Positions 9,401 to 17,262 of a DNA stretch of 64,000 nucleotides are shown here, one piece after another. Both the position numbers and the translations under genes were made by a program. This DNA is from Anaerolineales bacterium UBA2317. Lineage in GTDB: Bacteria; Chloroflexota; Anaerolineae; Anaerolineales; Villigracilaceae. The stretch is from positions 169,453 to 233,452 of the forward strand of contig DDVH01000052.1 in NCBI GenBank assembly GCA_002345215.1, in the 5' to 3' direction. Position 1 is the first letter of the stretch. The number at the start of each line of letters is the position of its first letter. Under the pieces are notes generated by a model. That model worked only from the letters and a program-made list of their open reading frames with translations. It did no database searches and was not told where the DNA came from.

Positions 9401-10340
9401 ACCTGCCAACCTTGAATATATCCAATGTACTGTTCAATATACGGCAGGGCTTGCACCAGATACGCCTGCGGCAACATACTGTAATCCGGGCACAACAACT
9501 ACAGATTTAATTTTTGAATGGGCGACCTTCCCACTTGGGCAAACTTCTACAATTACTTTCACCGCTCGCTTAATCGGTTCGCCTGCTACAAATACTGCAT
9601 CGGTCGCTTGGACTTCTCTTCCGATTGACCCTGATATTAACGGGGATCCGATTCAACTTTCAACTCATAATGCAGAATCAACGGAACGTTGGTACGACCC
9701 GCCTAGTAGCGTTAATGTTTATTCTGTTTCTTCAAGTGTTGTTATTTCATCTTTACCTCCCGTAGTAGATGACGATGAAGATGCTAGATTGCCTTCTGTA
9801 TTACCATCTACTGGTTTCGCGCCAAATCGAATTACCAAATTGATGCAACAACCTGCTGAAAAAGAATACATGTCTACTGATGTGTGGCTTGAAATTCCAC
9901 GACTCGGTGTGAAGATTCCTATTGTGGGCGTGCCACTCATTGATGAAGATTGGGATGTGTCGTGGTTGTGGCAACAGGCTGGTTGGTTAGAAGGAACCGC
10001 TTTCCCAAGTTGGCAAGGCAACAGTGCTTTGACAGGTCATGTCACATTGCCAAACGGTCAAGCAGGTCCATTTGCAAAACTAGGTGATTTGCAATGGGGC
10101 GACCAAATCATCGTCCATGCTTATGGTACAAAGTTTATTTATGAAGTGCAAACAAATCACACTATCAGCCCATATAATATGACCGTGATAAAACATGAAG
10201 AAGGCTCATGGCTAACATTGATTACCTGTGAAAATTACAACGAAGGCAATGATACGTATACAAATCGCATAGCGGTTCGCGCAGTACTAATAAAAACAGA
10301 GGCAACACCTTCTCAATCAGAATCAGGAAGAATACGCTAG
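3426..10340 (+). CDS. Giant secreted DUF11/SdrD-repeat surface protein with C-terminal sortase domain
   Basis: 2304 residues. Start at ATG 3426 with AAAGGGA at 3413-3419. A signal peptide (two Arg, hydrophobic core, cut near VRA-A) leads into eight tandem DUF11-like beta-sandwich repeats of ~135 residues, each with a Cys pair and a TDNLP-type motif (to ~1120). Then come four SdrD-B/Cna-B-like repeats from about 1128, 1301, 1459 and 1632 in an A-B-A-B pattern (SLGNRVWFD, then ELGDIVFVD), rich in Asp/Asn that could bind calcium. Two more DUF11 units start near 1790 and 1945. The C-terminus is a sortase fold: His2205, Cys2268 in TLITC and Arg2281. An LPSTG motif lies at 2126-2130 in the linker before it. 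No C-terminal membrane helix follows. Likely a cell-surface adhesin or scaffold; the role of the fused sortase is unknown. Confidence 0.9.
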   Translation: MSRLVRALFLLFVIIASLISGPVTTVRAASLPAEINKQFTPLQIDAGGVSVLRISIFNPNTFPLTNVAFVDDLVRVQPGLYVANPAGIVNTCGGTVTAAPNATTITLSGGGVPAQTGPTPGQCYIEVNISSVTAGNLINTIPAHNAPTDIGLTADGNDGGTPVLITNTSPASATITVIAVSPPSLSKTFNPNTIFVGQTSQLTIRINNNDADTNLTGTSYTDTLPSGLVVATPNGLSTSNCGAGSSVSASAGGTTITLTNGTVTPSQDCLVTVNVTGAFGQYTNTIPAGPLNPGSLRTNQGVTNGSPASANLNIQPVGVTKVFSPDAVTAGGTSTLTITLQNPTASPYTGVSITDNLPTGVTVAGMPTTTCGAGAVSGNIGDSSITLTGGTIPASGSPPTVATCTITVPVQISLSASGTRTNTIPANALTADQPNVTNYLAATDDITISPALTATKGYSPAIIALNGISTVTVTLTNNSGTPLTNISFTDSLPTNLEVSGTPASPQCGGTITNTLASVSLSGGSLAAAPGPGNTCTITFQVTSDDPGTGTTYENSLPTGSITTAEGVGNNSNVTTGTDLTVVNATTLPVTVAKAFQSTTISPGQTVRLRITVTAPVDVAISGMTITDNLPAGLVIAASPSPTDSCPGGTLTAVAGTSFIQFSNGVGNSLLAGSSCNIDVYVTSTEPNVYVNTIPANSVTTSQGRTNELGDSTATLRVTSMSISKAFYPTAVQANGLSTMTITLQNTNDTALTNVSVVDDLPGSATNGLRVAPTPNIINTCGGSVNVDVNNEIITLTGGTIPAQVGGVPGICTITIDVRGTDSSPSSPSTQTNIIPTTNVSATVSDTGAVIGPFAQAQAALDIQNLSIGVVKGFDPVLVYGGATSLMTVQLINPESTQLTGIAFTDNMDLIQPGIVLADPVMFNTGTCGGTLTGNPGDSSFSFSGGTLLANSTCTLTLRVVMNVNGNRTNRIPAGAVTTFNGVSSTQATEASLTNLPGVSVNKVFNPNPIQVNDITTLTITVSNTSNIPVVNMELNDNLPGTLPTGLYIANPANVVNTCNGTVTANPGAQVINLTGGSLAGNDTCSISVSITTDEPGAYVNTIPAGALITNDPNVTNNNPATDTLRVGDLFSLGNRVWFDTNNNSLIDAGEVGVDNVTVELYRADGSGNPTGSALASQVTYQGGYYRFDDVAPGDYVVVIPASQFETGSALAGYRSSGSTIDNTGVISETPSPDPDNNVDNEDNGDHITSGTFNGAVISNAVTIGPNADEPTNDTDAPAMNPAGESANDRSNRTVDFGFYRQELGDIVFVDVNGNGTYNAGTDSLVEGAIVRLYSGDGLTEINVGHDGILGTSDDLSGYFTTTATGTYLFSGLPQGNYTVRVTPPNGYTSTIDTANAGDTTNPNNNINNNDNGVGTASGTVSSNAVTLTPGSTGAASNNTVTQTTGTTSNPTVDFGFVPLYSLGNRVWFDTDNSSTINGSEVGVNGVTVELYAADGSGNPTGGVLATDVTANGGYYRFDDLPAGNYVVIIPATQFASGAPLAGYWSSGTTLSGAGAINETTAPDPDNNVDSDDNGTLQTAGAFNGSVISSAVTLGPGTVEPTNDNDADPTNPPGEAVNSQNNRTVDFGFYRVELGNVVFLDIDSNGSYDAGTDTLLAGATVQLFASNGTTEINVGPDGILGTADDASGGVVTGAGGTYLFSNLPQGDYIVRVIPPVGYASTVDTADNADTTNPNTNTDNNDNGVGEGFGQVYSNPVSLTPGSVGASSNNTVNNSNGITTNPTVDFGFRTNNGLLKTIVDTNETFTNGNDVAIGEIVTYQITIDVPVGVTLSNVTVTDQMDRGLAYVDCVSATLGGVDVTGSVCPPVVSSITDPGDDPANPANPGRQVVFSIGTLSATSASQLVIQYRAIVLDVIENQGGDSLNNNVTWAWDGGSFSASAPNVNIVEPDLDIQKTATPTNNVAIGTPVQFTLVIDHTTPQSTIDAFDVVVSDFLPANLEYIQCTVQYTAGLAPDTPAATYCNPGTTTTDLIFEWATFPLGQTSTITFTARLIGSPATNTASVAWTSLPIDPDINGDPIQLSTHNAESTERWYDPPSSVNVYSVSSSVVISSLPPVVDDDEDARLPSVLPSTGFAPNRITKLMQQPAEKEYMSTDVWLEIPRLGVKIPIVGVPLIDEDWDVSWLWQQAGWLEGTAFPSWQGNSALTGHVTLPNGQAGPFAKLGDLQWGDQIIVHAYGTKFIYEVQTNHTISPYNMTVIKHEEGSWLTLITCENYNEGNDTYTNRIAVRAVLIKTEATPSQSESGRIR

Positions 10341-10345
10341 GATAT

Positions 10346-10377
10346 AAAAACACTCCGAATTTTTTCGGAGTGTTTTT
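10346..10377. terminator. Bidirectional intrinsic terminator
   Basis: A 14-bp perfect stem (10346-10359 with 10364-10377, TTTT loop) with A-run and T-run at its ends, between the convergent surface-protein gene and yjbQ. Confidence 0.92.
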
Positions 10378-10384
10378 GTAATAA

Positions 10385-10804
10385 TTATTCACCAATAATT
10401 TTTATCAGCACTCGCTTTTTTCTTTTGCCGTCAAACTCGCCGTAAAAAATTTGTTCCCACGTTCCAAAATCTAATTCGCCATTCGTTATGGCTACAACCA
10501 CTTCACGCCCCATGATTTGACGCTTCATGTGTGCGTCAGCATTGTCTTCGCCTGTGTCATTATGCTGATATTGACTCACAGGTTCATGTGGAGCAAGTTT
10601 TTCTAACCATTTTTCATAATCTTGATGTAAACCCGCTTCATCATCATTGATGAAAACAGAGGCGGTGATGTGCATAGCATTGACTAAGCACAAGCCTTCT
10701 TTGATTCCGCTTTCATGCAACGCCTCTTCTACTTGACCCGTGATATTGATAAACCCGCGTCGGCTGGGGATGTTAAACCATAATTCTTTACGGTAGGATT
10801 TCAT
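10385..10804 (-). CDS. yjbQ: YjbQ/UPF0047 family protein
   Basis: 139 residues, the full family length. The family's landmarks are present: the [15 protein letters not shown] segment, then [12 protein letters not shown] with its conserved His and Asp residues, and the closing [15 protein letters not shown] block. Members are compact beta-rich trimers; the family is annotated as secondary thiamine-phosphate synthase because overexpression rescues thiE mutants, but the physiological role is uncertain. Two transcription units converge at the terminator at 10346. The 5' 132 bp of this gene recur almost unchanged at 35220-35351, on the far side of the kinase island. Confidence 0.93.
   Translation of the reverse strand: MKSYRKELWFNIPSRRGFINITGQVEEALHESGIKEGLCLVNAMHITASVFINDDEAGLHQDYEKWLEKLAPHEPVSQYQHNDTGEDNADAHMKRQIMGREVVVAITNGELDFGTWEQIFYGEFDGKRKKRVLIKIIGE
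10673..10804 (-). repeat. Left copy of a 132-bp direct repeat (yjbQ 5' end) flanking the kinase island
   Basis: These 132 bases align without gaps to 35220-35351 with seven mismatches (about 95% identity), in the same orientation. Homology stops exactly at the yjbQ start codon on one side and after codon 44 on the other. The two copies are 24.5 kb apart and bracket all the kinase and redox genes. Confidence 0.9.
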
Positions 10805-11046
10805 AATGGTTTCTCATAAAAGACATTTCCTTGAAGGAATTTTACTTTATTCTTGTACATTCACAAATATTGATGAACGTGGTGAATTATAGAATCTTAT
10901 AAATTAATGAGAATTACAATGTAGAAATGATGTGGCCCTCGGACTCACATATCATCAGCACGGTATGCCCAAAAAATCATTGCATTTCACCTTGAATTCA
11001 GCCCCGAAGTCGTCCAAAATTCTCGGTATGAGATGCAGATACTGCA

Positions 11047-11280
11047 TCACAAGGAATCTATAAACTTGACAATGTTTGGATGGTCAAGTTGACGAAGCGT
11101 TTCACCCTCCCTTTTGAATCTTTCCAACGCTTCTGGATTGGCTGTGAGTTGCCTCGCTAAAATTTTAATTGCGACTTGTCCGCTATTTTTTTCATCCGTA
11201 GCGAGGTACACTTCTCCCATCCCGCCTTCGCCGAGTTGGGAGACTATTTTGTAACGGGTGTTGAGGGTTTGATCAATCAT
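11047..11280 (-). pseudogene. Ser/Thr kinase N-terminal fragment (decayed)
   Basis: 77 codons that match the first ~75 residues of the kinase at 15463-17235: glycine loop GEGGMGEVY, the VAIK-type lysine (AIKI) and the HPNIVKFID segment; then the homology ends abruptly near 11055 and a stop follows. There is no catalytic loop, so it cannot be a kinase. It is the last, broken member of the array in transcription order. The 242 bases to its left (10805-11046) hold no gene I can recognise. It could in principle be translated as a short peptide, but the clean break inside a domain indicates a deletion remnant. Confidence 0.85.
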
Positions 11281-11326
11281 ATAAATCTTCCCTAGTATTA
11301 ATTATTCGTTTGCCGTTAACATTATT

Positions 11327-14300
11327 TTATGGCGATACAGACATTGCACAACGAAAGCCAGTTCCTCTTAGATTAGAGTTTGATAGCCCATTCCCGTCTC
11401 GATAGGTAGCCAGTATTAAATCTTCATCGACTATCCAAGAGCCTCCACGTATTACTCTATTCCGACCACTGTCAGGTCCCGATGGATTTGATAAAGGCGA
11501 GTTTTGATAATACGCTGAATCATACCAGTCTTGCACCCATTCCCATACATTGCCAGCCATATCATATACACCATAAGGACTTTTACCTGTCTCAAAATTT
11601 CCTACAGGAGTAGTATCTTTGTATAGTTTATTGAAATTTACAAAAGTAGAATTTAATTCATTACCCCATGGAAATAAGCGTGCATCTGTTCCTCTAGCGG
11701 CTTTTTCCCATTCTGCTTCTGTAGGTAATCTCGCTGCACGCCACTCGCAGAAAGTTCTAGCCATTTCCCAATCTATGTTAATCACAGGGTAATTTGAATA
11801 TTCCGAATTTAGGTAATAATCTGAATGAGTAAATGACGCGTAAGAAGGAATTTCGCATACGTTCTCTGTTACACAAATTTTATATTGAGCAATAGTTACT
11901 TCATACTGATCAATGTAATATCCATCTAAATAGACTTGGTGGGCAGGTTGTTGGTCTGATTCACCATTATTAGTACCCATTGTGAATTCTCCAGCAGGCA
12001 CATAGGACATGAAAGCATCTCTTCCGTCTTGAATGATAGACACAGGCTGATTAAGAGATTGAAAAGGAGTAAGGGTTGCTGTAATATCAATAGTTATGCT
12101 TTCTTGTGTAGTAGTCGCAGATATAGTTGTATCATTTACACCTTCATGATTTGAAGAACTCTTAATCCAAATAATAGGTGAGTTGTAATAAGCATTATCA
12201 GCTAAATTTTGATATTCTATACCACCAATACTATCAGAACCTGCAACAACCAAATTTCCAGTTTCTTTACCAACTATGTACGCAACTAGCGTTCCATCAG
12301 GAGACCAAGAAGGGGCAACGCTTGTTGAAAAATAATCAGGTTCTTGTGTGTATTTAAGAAAATTCCCATCATACGATGCGATATAAAGATCACATAATCC
12401 ATAATCATTTTTGTACAAATATGAATTACTAAAAATATTTTCGCTGCAGACTAGAAAAGAAAAAATGTCATCAATTGGAGACCATGTAATACTGTGAGCA
12501 TAAATCCAATAACGATAAGAAACATCTGGTACGATTTCTGTAATAGATGTTTTTTGAATTGACCTAATGAAAATCTTATCAGCCGTATCCTCATTATCTA
12601 TTTCAGAGTAACTTATATAATAATTACCTGTCGGCGACCAAGAACTCCAGTATTCATCTTTAATATTAGTTATTAAATTACCTTCTAGGTCAAATATATT
12701 AAAACCCTTTCGATATTGGTTATAAATACTAATAGCTGACTTGTCTGGTGATAGATCAAACGAAGGATACCAAATTGATGTTTCGCTGATGATTGGAGTA
12801 GTTTGTTGTTGATTTCCATTAATGTCAATTTTGTATATTTGGGTATTATTCGATCTTATTGATACTAAAACCTGATTTTCATTAACCCAAACTATATTCC
12901 CACCAGCGGTACTATTCACGGGAAAATCAACCAAAAAATAACTGTCATTTACCACATCTAAAATACATAATTGTGCGCCAGCCGTTGTGCCTAAAACAGG
13001 AAAATACCAAAATGCTATTTTGTCATTCATTGGCGACCAGATAAAAGTATTGGAAACAGAAAACCCTGATCTGAAATAAGAACCCCTTTTCAATTCTTCC
13101 AGAGAACTTGTAGCAACTTTCGCGCCTGAATTATCAATAATTTGTAGTGAACTTCCCCAAACCGCAAGATAATTTCCACTGTAAGAATAATTTAATCCAT
13201 AAAAGACTGAGCCATCAATATCTGCTTTAATCTTGCTGTTCTGCCCTGTATTAACAACATAAACTTCTTGACTGCCATCAGCATCAAATATATAAGCAAC
13301 TAAATTATTGCTAGAATTCGATGCGATAAAGCTTTGCAAATCTAAACCCCATGTGCCGAAATAGAGATGATACCCAGGAGACAGAGATAGATTTTCTGGT
13401 GATGAATTATCTAGACCTACAATAAATAAATCCTGTTTGCTTTCTGTTCCTCCAACATATACTAATTCCCAATTATCATGTTGAACTGGTTCATTCATAG
13501 AAAATGGCGTTGCCACTATGGTTGGAGTAGAGGAAATAGAATGTTGTTGAGTCTGAGTTGATAATATATAGGCGGTTGAGGTTATGCTTGATGTTGAGGC
13601 TGAGGGAGTCATTGAGATTTGTTTTATAAAAAAACCTGAAATTGCTAAAATTCCAATTAACCCAATCAGTCCGCCCAACCAGATTTTTATAGAAACAGAT
13701 TGTTTTACCAAGTAAGGTTTGGCTTTTGTAGATAGACGGTGTGGCTTGGGTTGATTGCGTTCTAAATCAGTAATTACTTCCCACATGGTTTGATATCGGC
13801 GTTTTTTGTCACGCGTCAACATGCGATTGATAATTTTGACTACCCTAGAAGGTATTTCTTTTCTTAGAGATTTTATATTAGGAGGGTTAGTCGTCAGCAC
13901 TTTATTCATCACGGCCGCGCCAGTATCTCCACCAAAAGGCACTTCTCCAGTTAGCATTTCAAATATCACAACTCCTAAAGACCATATATCTGCTTGAGCA
14001 TCTAAATGCTTACCTTCCCATGCTTCGGGTGCCATGTAATAAGGAGTACCAACTTGTGTGCCACTACGAGTCATACGAGTAGCTTCATTCAATCTCGCTA
14101 CCCCAAAATCTGCCAACTTGGGAGTACCATCATCTTTTAGAAGAATATTTTCTGGTTTGATGTCACGATGAATAATGCCTAATTTGTGGGAATGAATTAA
14201 TGCATCACAAAGTCCTAAAGCGATGTGGGTAGCATGTTTTATTGAAAGTTTACCTTTCTTGATGAGATCATGTAAATTTCCGCCTGAAACATATTCCATC

Positions 14301-14557
14301 ACGATGACGTAATTTTCTTCATATTCAAAGGCATCTAAAAACTCAACGATATTGGGATGTTGCAGTTGCTGTAGCGTTTCACCTTCACGTTTGAAGCGTG
14401 CTAAAAGTTCATGTTCAATATCCAAATCACTAGAAATGATTTTAAGGGCAACCTCTCGTCCATTTTTAATATCTGCGGCTTTATATACAATCCCCATCGC
14501 TCCCTTGCCAAGACGGGAGGCTATTTTGTAGCGATTGTTAAGGGTTTGAGCAATCAT
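11327..14557 (-). CDS. Membrane Ser/Thr protein kinase with beta-propeller and FGE-like extracellular domains
   Basis: 1076 residues. Cytoplasmic Pkn-type kinase (about 1-270) with GKGAMG loop, ALKI lysine, catalytic HRDIKPEN, ADFGVAR and MAPEAWEG. One membrane helix at ~293-313, then a Ser/Thr-rich linker. The outside part has WSP-type repeats of a TolB/PD40-like beta-propeller (about 360-800) and ends in an FGE/SUMF1-like domain (about 840-1074; VPAGEFTMG, RLPTEAEWEKAARG, GNVWEWVQDW, GFRC). The cysteine pair used by true formylglycine enzymes is not visible, so this domain is probably a ligand- or protein-binding module. Last intact kinase of the co-directional array; it follows the next gene upstream by 38 bases. 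Phosphorylation targets are unknown; FHA proteins at 28-32 kb are candidates. Confidence 0.93.
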   Translation of the reverse strand: MIAQTLNNRYKIASRLGKGAMGIVYKAADIKNGREVALKIISSDLDIEHELLARFKREGETLQQLQHPNIVEFLDAFEYEENYVIVMEYVSGGNLHDLIKKGKLSIKHATHIALGLCDALIHSHKLGIIHRDIKPENILLKDDGTPKLADFGVARLNEATRMTRSGTQVGTPYYMAPEAWEGKHLDAQADIWSLGVVIFEMLTGEVPFGGDTGAAVMNKVLTTNPPNIKSLRKEIPSRVVKIINRMLTRDKKRRYQTMWEVITDLERNQPKPHRLSTKAKPYLVKQSVSIKIWLGGLIGLIGILAISGFFIKQISMTPSASTSSITSTAYILSTQTQQHSISSTPTIVATPFSMNEPVQHDNWELVYVGGTESKQDLFIVGLDNSSPENLSLSPGYHLYFGTWGLDLQSFIASNSSNNLVAYIFDADGSQEVYVVNTGQNSKIKADIDGSVFYGLNYSYSGNYLAVWGSSLQIIDNSGAKVATSSLEELKRGSYFRSGFSVSNTFIWSPMNDKIAFWYFPVLGTTAGAQLCILDVVNDSYFLVDFPVNSTAGGNIVWVNENQVLVSIRSNNTQIYKIDINGNQQQTTPIISETSIWYPSFDLSPDKSAISIYNQYRKGFNIFDLEGNLITNIKDEYWSSWSPTGNYYISYSEIDNEDTADKIFIRSIQKTSITEIVPDVSYRYWIYAHSITWSPIDDIFSFLVCSENIFSNSYLYKNDYGLCDLYIASYDGNFLKYTQEPDYFSTSVAPSWSPDGTLVAYIVGKETGNLVVAGSDSIGGIEYQNLADNAYYNSPIIWIKSSSNHEGVNDTTISATTTQESITIDITATLTPFQSLNQPVSIIQDGRDAFMSYVPAGEFTMGTNNGESDQQPAHQVYLDGYYIDQYEVTIAQYKICVTENVCEIPSYASFTHSDYYLNSEYSNYPVINIDWEMARTFCEWRAARLPTEAEWEKAARGTDARLFPWGNELNSTFVNFNKLYKDTTPVGNFETGKSPYGVYDMAGNVWEWVQDWYDSAYYQNSPLSNPSGPDSGRNRVIRGGSWIVDEDLILATYRDGNGLSNSNLRGTGFRCAMSVSP

Positions 14558-14595
14558 TTGATATCCCTGCCAGTAGATGAATTAGGTTTTCTAAA

Positions 14596-15138
14596 TTATA
14601 ACAAGTAACCTGTCACTTTTTTGAATCCAAAGGCAGATGCCTTTCCTTCCGCTGTTTGAATGTGCTTTATGTCAAGATACATCCACGCTTGGTCGTAAGG
14701 TATATCAATTAATACACTTAAGGAATTATCTCCAAGCCTTAAGTGCTCTGTTTTTATAATTTTGCGAGAAACAGCAAGATGTACAACTGAGTTTTCTCCA
14801 AGCGCGTGGAGGTCAATCATGAGAAGTATTTTATTCCGCTCGTTGACATTGATACCTTGAATCCCAATTTCAATAATCTGTGAGCGTTCACGGTTTTGAA
14901 TAACACTATCTACATCTTCGTTATATGGTGCAGCAGAACCTCCACTCATATAAACCCAATCATCGTTTAACTGTGATTCGAGTGTGGGTTTTGTATTGCC
15001 TGCTCCGCCCCAAGCGAGCGCGGCAATATTCCAGAAGTTGACGAAGGCTTTGATTTGAGGCACGGAAATTGTGCTGTTTTCAGTAGTGCTGAAGGATGGT
15101 TGCTTAGGTGTTAAGGAGAAGAAGGGTTCGAGAGTCAT
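14596..15138 (-). CDS. Hypothetical protein between kinase genes, possible orphan sensor domain
   Basis: 180 residues with no family that I recognise. It has no signal peptide, membrane helix or cysteine, and reads like a beta-rich domain with a Pro/Ser/Thr-rich N-terminus that resembles the linkers after the membrane helix in the neighbouring kinases. Its ATG overlaps the TGA of a truncated kinase start (15135-15257) by four bases. One explanation is that it is the severed extracellular domain of a kinase whose catalytic part was deleted; another is a real separate gene read by translational coupling. It may not be expressed as a stable protein. Confidence 0.5.
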   Translation of the reverse strand: MTLEPFFSLTPKQPSFSTTENSTISVPQIKAFVNFWNIAALAWGGAGNTKPTLESQLNDDWVYMSGGSAAPYNEDVDSVIQNRERSQIIEIGIQGINVNERNKILLMIDLHALGENSVVHLAVSRKIIKTEHLRLGDNSLSVLIDIPYDQAWMYLDIKHIQTAEGKASAFGFKKVTGYLL

Positions 15139-15257
15139 AGAGTTGCTATTGTTGGATTTACAGTTTGTTCCTCATTGGCAAGGTATTCATCTCCCATCCT
15201 GCTTTCACCAAGTAGGGAGATGATTTTATAACGATGATTCAGGATTTTACCAATCAT
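15135..15257 (-). pseudogene. Ser/Thr kinase N-terminal remnant (about 40 codons)
   Basis: Begins with the start shared by all kinases of the array (MIGKILNHRYKI) and a damaged glycine loop (GESRMGDEY instead of GEGGMGEVY), keeps ANEEQT, then breaks off to a stop at 15135. The rest of the kinase is missing. The stop overlaps the start of the 180-codon gene downstream, so a deletion seems to have joined a kinase start to whatever followed it. Confidence 0.8.
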
Positions 15258-15462
15258 AAGCTGAAATATTCGAGAATGTTGAGCATAATTACTTTTATGG
15301 ATATAAACGGATTCGATGAGTGCTCCGCTAGCTTCCATTACATCTAACCGTAATCTATTGAGGATACCTTCCCAACTGTGTACGGTCCCCATACTGACTG
15401 TATAGGTATGAAAGTCGTTGTCAGAAAAAATATTGAAATATTTTCCTTGATTTTCAGACCAG
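15258..15462 (-). pseudogene. Out-of-frame tail of the neighbouring kinase's sensor domain
   Basis: Read in the frame shifted by one from the kinase at 15463, this stretch continues straight past that gene's stop with WSENQGKYFNIF, DFHTYTVSMG, WEGILNRLRLD and ASGALIESVYI. That series (W...F..F, FHTYT, W.G.I..LRLD, GA.IE..YI) is the usual end of a carbohydrate-binding-like jelly-roll found on cell-surface proteins, and the kinase's own C-terminus ends just where the first half of such a domain stops. A frame-changing deletion or insertion near 15463-15480 therefore truncated the kinase. Confidence 0.65.
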
Positions 15463-17235
15463 TCAATCGATTCTAACTACGTTTAAATCTTTCAAGCCAT
15501 CTAATTGCCAGTATTGTAAGCCCCATGTTTCTAGATCGCCATCTGTGTTGAATTCCCATGATACAACAGGCGGGGTTTCAAAGTAGACATTGTCCACATA
15601 AGATGTTGCAAATGCTTGAGCACCACGCGCCGCTTGAATTACCCTAGTGAATTGAGCATCTGCCAATAGATTGGCATCCCTTGGCGTGACAGACCCAATA
15701 AGTTGTCCATCCACCAAACATGAAACAACAAAGGATTTTGGGTCCATTTCCAGTCGCACTGTGTGCCATGTGTCAAAGCCATTTTTTAGTGATGTGCTTC
15801 CATAATAGTCGTCTACACTCATAAAACCTTCAACTTCGCTTGATTCTCTTACGATTAAACCGCATATAGCAAACCATGTTCCACCCGGTAAACTATCTGT
15901 CTTAAATTGTATCTCCTTGGTAGCAACAGATTTGTGATTGTAATCGCTGGAAATCATTGCCTCTACCTCAAAAACCCCCAATTGATTTGCTGGCTGTAAT
16001 GTTGTTGGTCTGCTAGCATATAAATCACATTCTTGATGAGAAATTCTTGAGTCGTTCACAAATTGGAGCGCACCGCTAATTTGCTTCATTGTACAAGATG
16101 ATGATTTAGCAATCCATAATGACCTATTAAAATCACCATCATGGTCAGTTTCTTCGAACTGGTCATAAAAGATTTTGTTTAGGTCATTCGCAAACGCTGT
16201 TGGTATGAGTTTATCTACTGATGTTTCAGTTTGTATTACAGTGGTTGGTTCTGAAGTAGTAGTTTCTGTTAGGATAGTTTGAGTGAATGGGCTGGTTATA
16301 TCAGAATCAGATGGCGCAGATGAGTTTTTAGAATTGAATATTAATGTAATGGTAACAACCAAAATGATAAAAACAGCCATAAATTGAGAAATTGTCAAGA
16401 TTGGGCTATTAGACTTATTTCTATTTACCCCATCTTTTTCTAAATCTACAGCTACTTCGCGCATACTTGAATAGCGACGCTTCTTATCACGCGTTATCAT
16501 TTGGCGGATAATTTTTGTCAGATGAGTAGGAACATCTGCCCGTAGTTTTCTTAAGTCTGGAGGCTGAGTGGTTAGTACTTTATTCATTACTGCCGCACCC
16601 GTCTCACCGCCAAAGGGAACTGTACCTGCCAGCATTTCAAACAACAATACACCTAAAGACCAAATATCTGCTTGGGCATCTAAAGTTTTTCCTTCCCATG
16701 CTTCGGGAGCCATGTAATAAGGTGTACCCACTTGTGTACCACTGCGCGTCATACTCGTACTTTCGCTGAGCCTTGCCACGCCAAAATCTGCTAATTTCGG
16801 TGTGCCATTTTCAGTTATCAAAACATTTTCTGGTTTTAAATCACGATGAATAATGTTTAACCGATGGGCACGGATTAATGCATCACATAAATCTAAAGTG
16901 ATTTGCCTTGCTTGCTCAATAGGCAACGCCCCTTGTTTAATAAGACTCTGCAGATTACCTTCCGATACGTACTCCATCACAATCACATATTGCTTATCAT
17001 GTTCAAAGGCATCTATAAACTTGACGATATTCGGATGGTCCAATTGACGAAGTGTTTCGCCTTCTCTTTTGAATCTTTCTAACGCTTCGGGATTAGCTGT
17101 AAGCTGTCTCGCTAAAATTTTAATTGCGACTTGTCCGCTAGTTTTTTCATCGTTGGCGAGATACACTTCTCCCATGCCACCTTCGCCAAGTTGGGAGAGG
17201 ATTTTGTAGCGTTTGTTGAGGGTTTGACCAATCAT
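15463..17235 (-). CDS. Membrane Ser/Thr protein kinase with jelly-roll (ConA-like) extracellular domain, C-terminus truncated
   Basis: 590 residues. Kinase domain ~1-268 with GEGGMGEVY, AIKI lysine, [15 protein letters not shown] and MAPEAWEG; membrane helix ~280-300; then a Thr-rich linker and a beta-sandwich domain (about 350-560) of the LamG/ConA-like kind (FDTWHTVRLEMD, VDGQLIGSV, YVDNVYFE). The last ~25 residues (SWEFNTDGDLETW) open a second jelly-roll that is cut off by a stop at 15463; its other end is readable in another frame at 15258-15462. The kinase and first sensor domain look intact, so the product is probably still functional. 27 bases separate it from the kinase gene upstream. 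Confidence 0.92.
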   Translation of the reverse strand: MIGQTLNKRYKILSQLGEGGMGEVYLANDEKTSGQVAIKILARQLTANPEALERFKREGETLRQLDHPNIVKFIDAFEHDKQYVIVMEYVSEGNLQSLIKQGALPIEQARQITLDLCDALIRAHRLNIIHRDLKPENVLITENGTPKLADFGVARLSESTSMTRSGTQVGTPYYMAPEAWEGKTLDAQADIWSLGVLLFEMLAGTVPFGGETGAAVMNKVLTTQPPDLRKLRADVPTHLTKIIRQMITRDKKRRYSSMREVAVDLEKDGVNRNKSNSPILTISQFMAVFIILVVTITLIFNSKNSSAPSDSDITSPFTQTILTETTTSEPTTVIQTETSVDKLIPTAFANDLNKIFYDQFEETDHDGDFNRSLWIAKSSSCTMKQISGALQFVNDSRISHQECDLYASRPTTLQPANQLGVFEVEAMISSDYNHKSVATKEIQFKTDSLPGGTWFAICGLIVRESSEVEGFMSVDDYYGSTSLKNGFDTWHTVRLEMDPKSFVVSCLVDGQLIGSVTPRDANLLADAQFTRVIQAARGAQAFATSYVDNVYFETPPVVSWEFNTDGDLETWGLQYWQLDGLKDLNVVRID

Positions 17236-17262
17236 TGATGATATATCTCCGAGAATGAATTA

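Noticed and set aside
11327..12100. Active formylglycine-generating enzyme
   Set aside because: The catalytic cysteine pair is not visible and there is no sulfatase gene nearby; a sensor role fits better.
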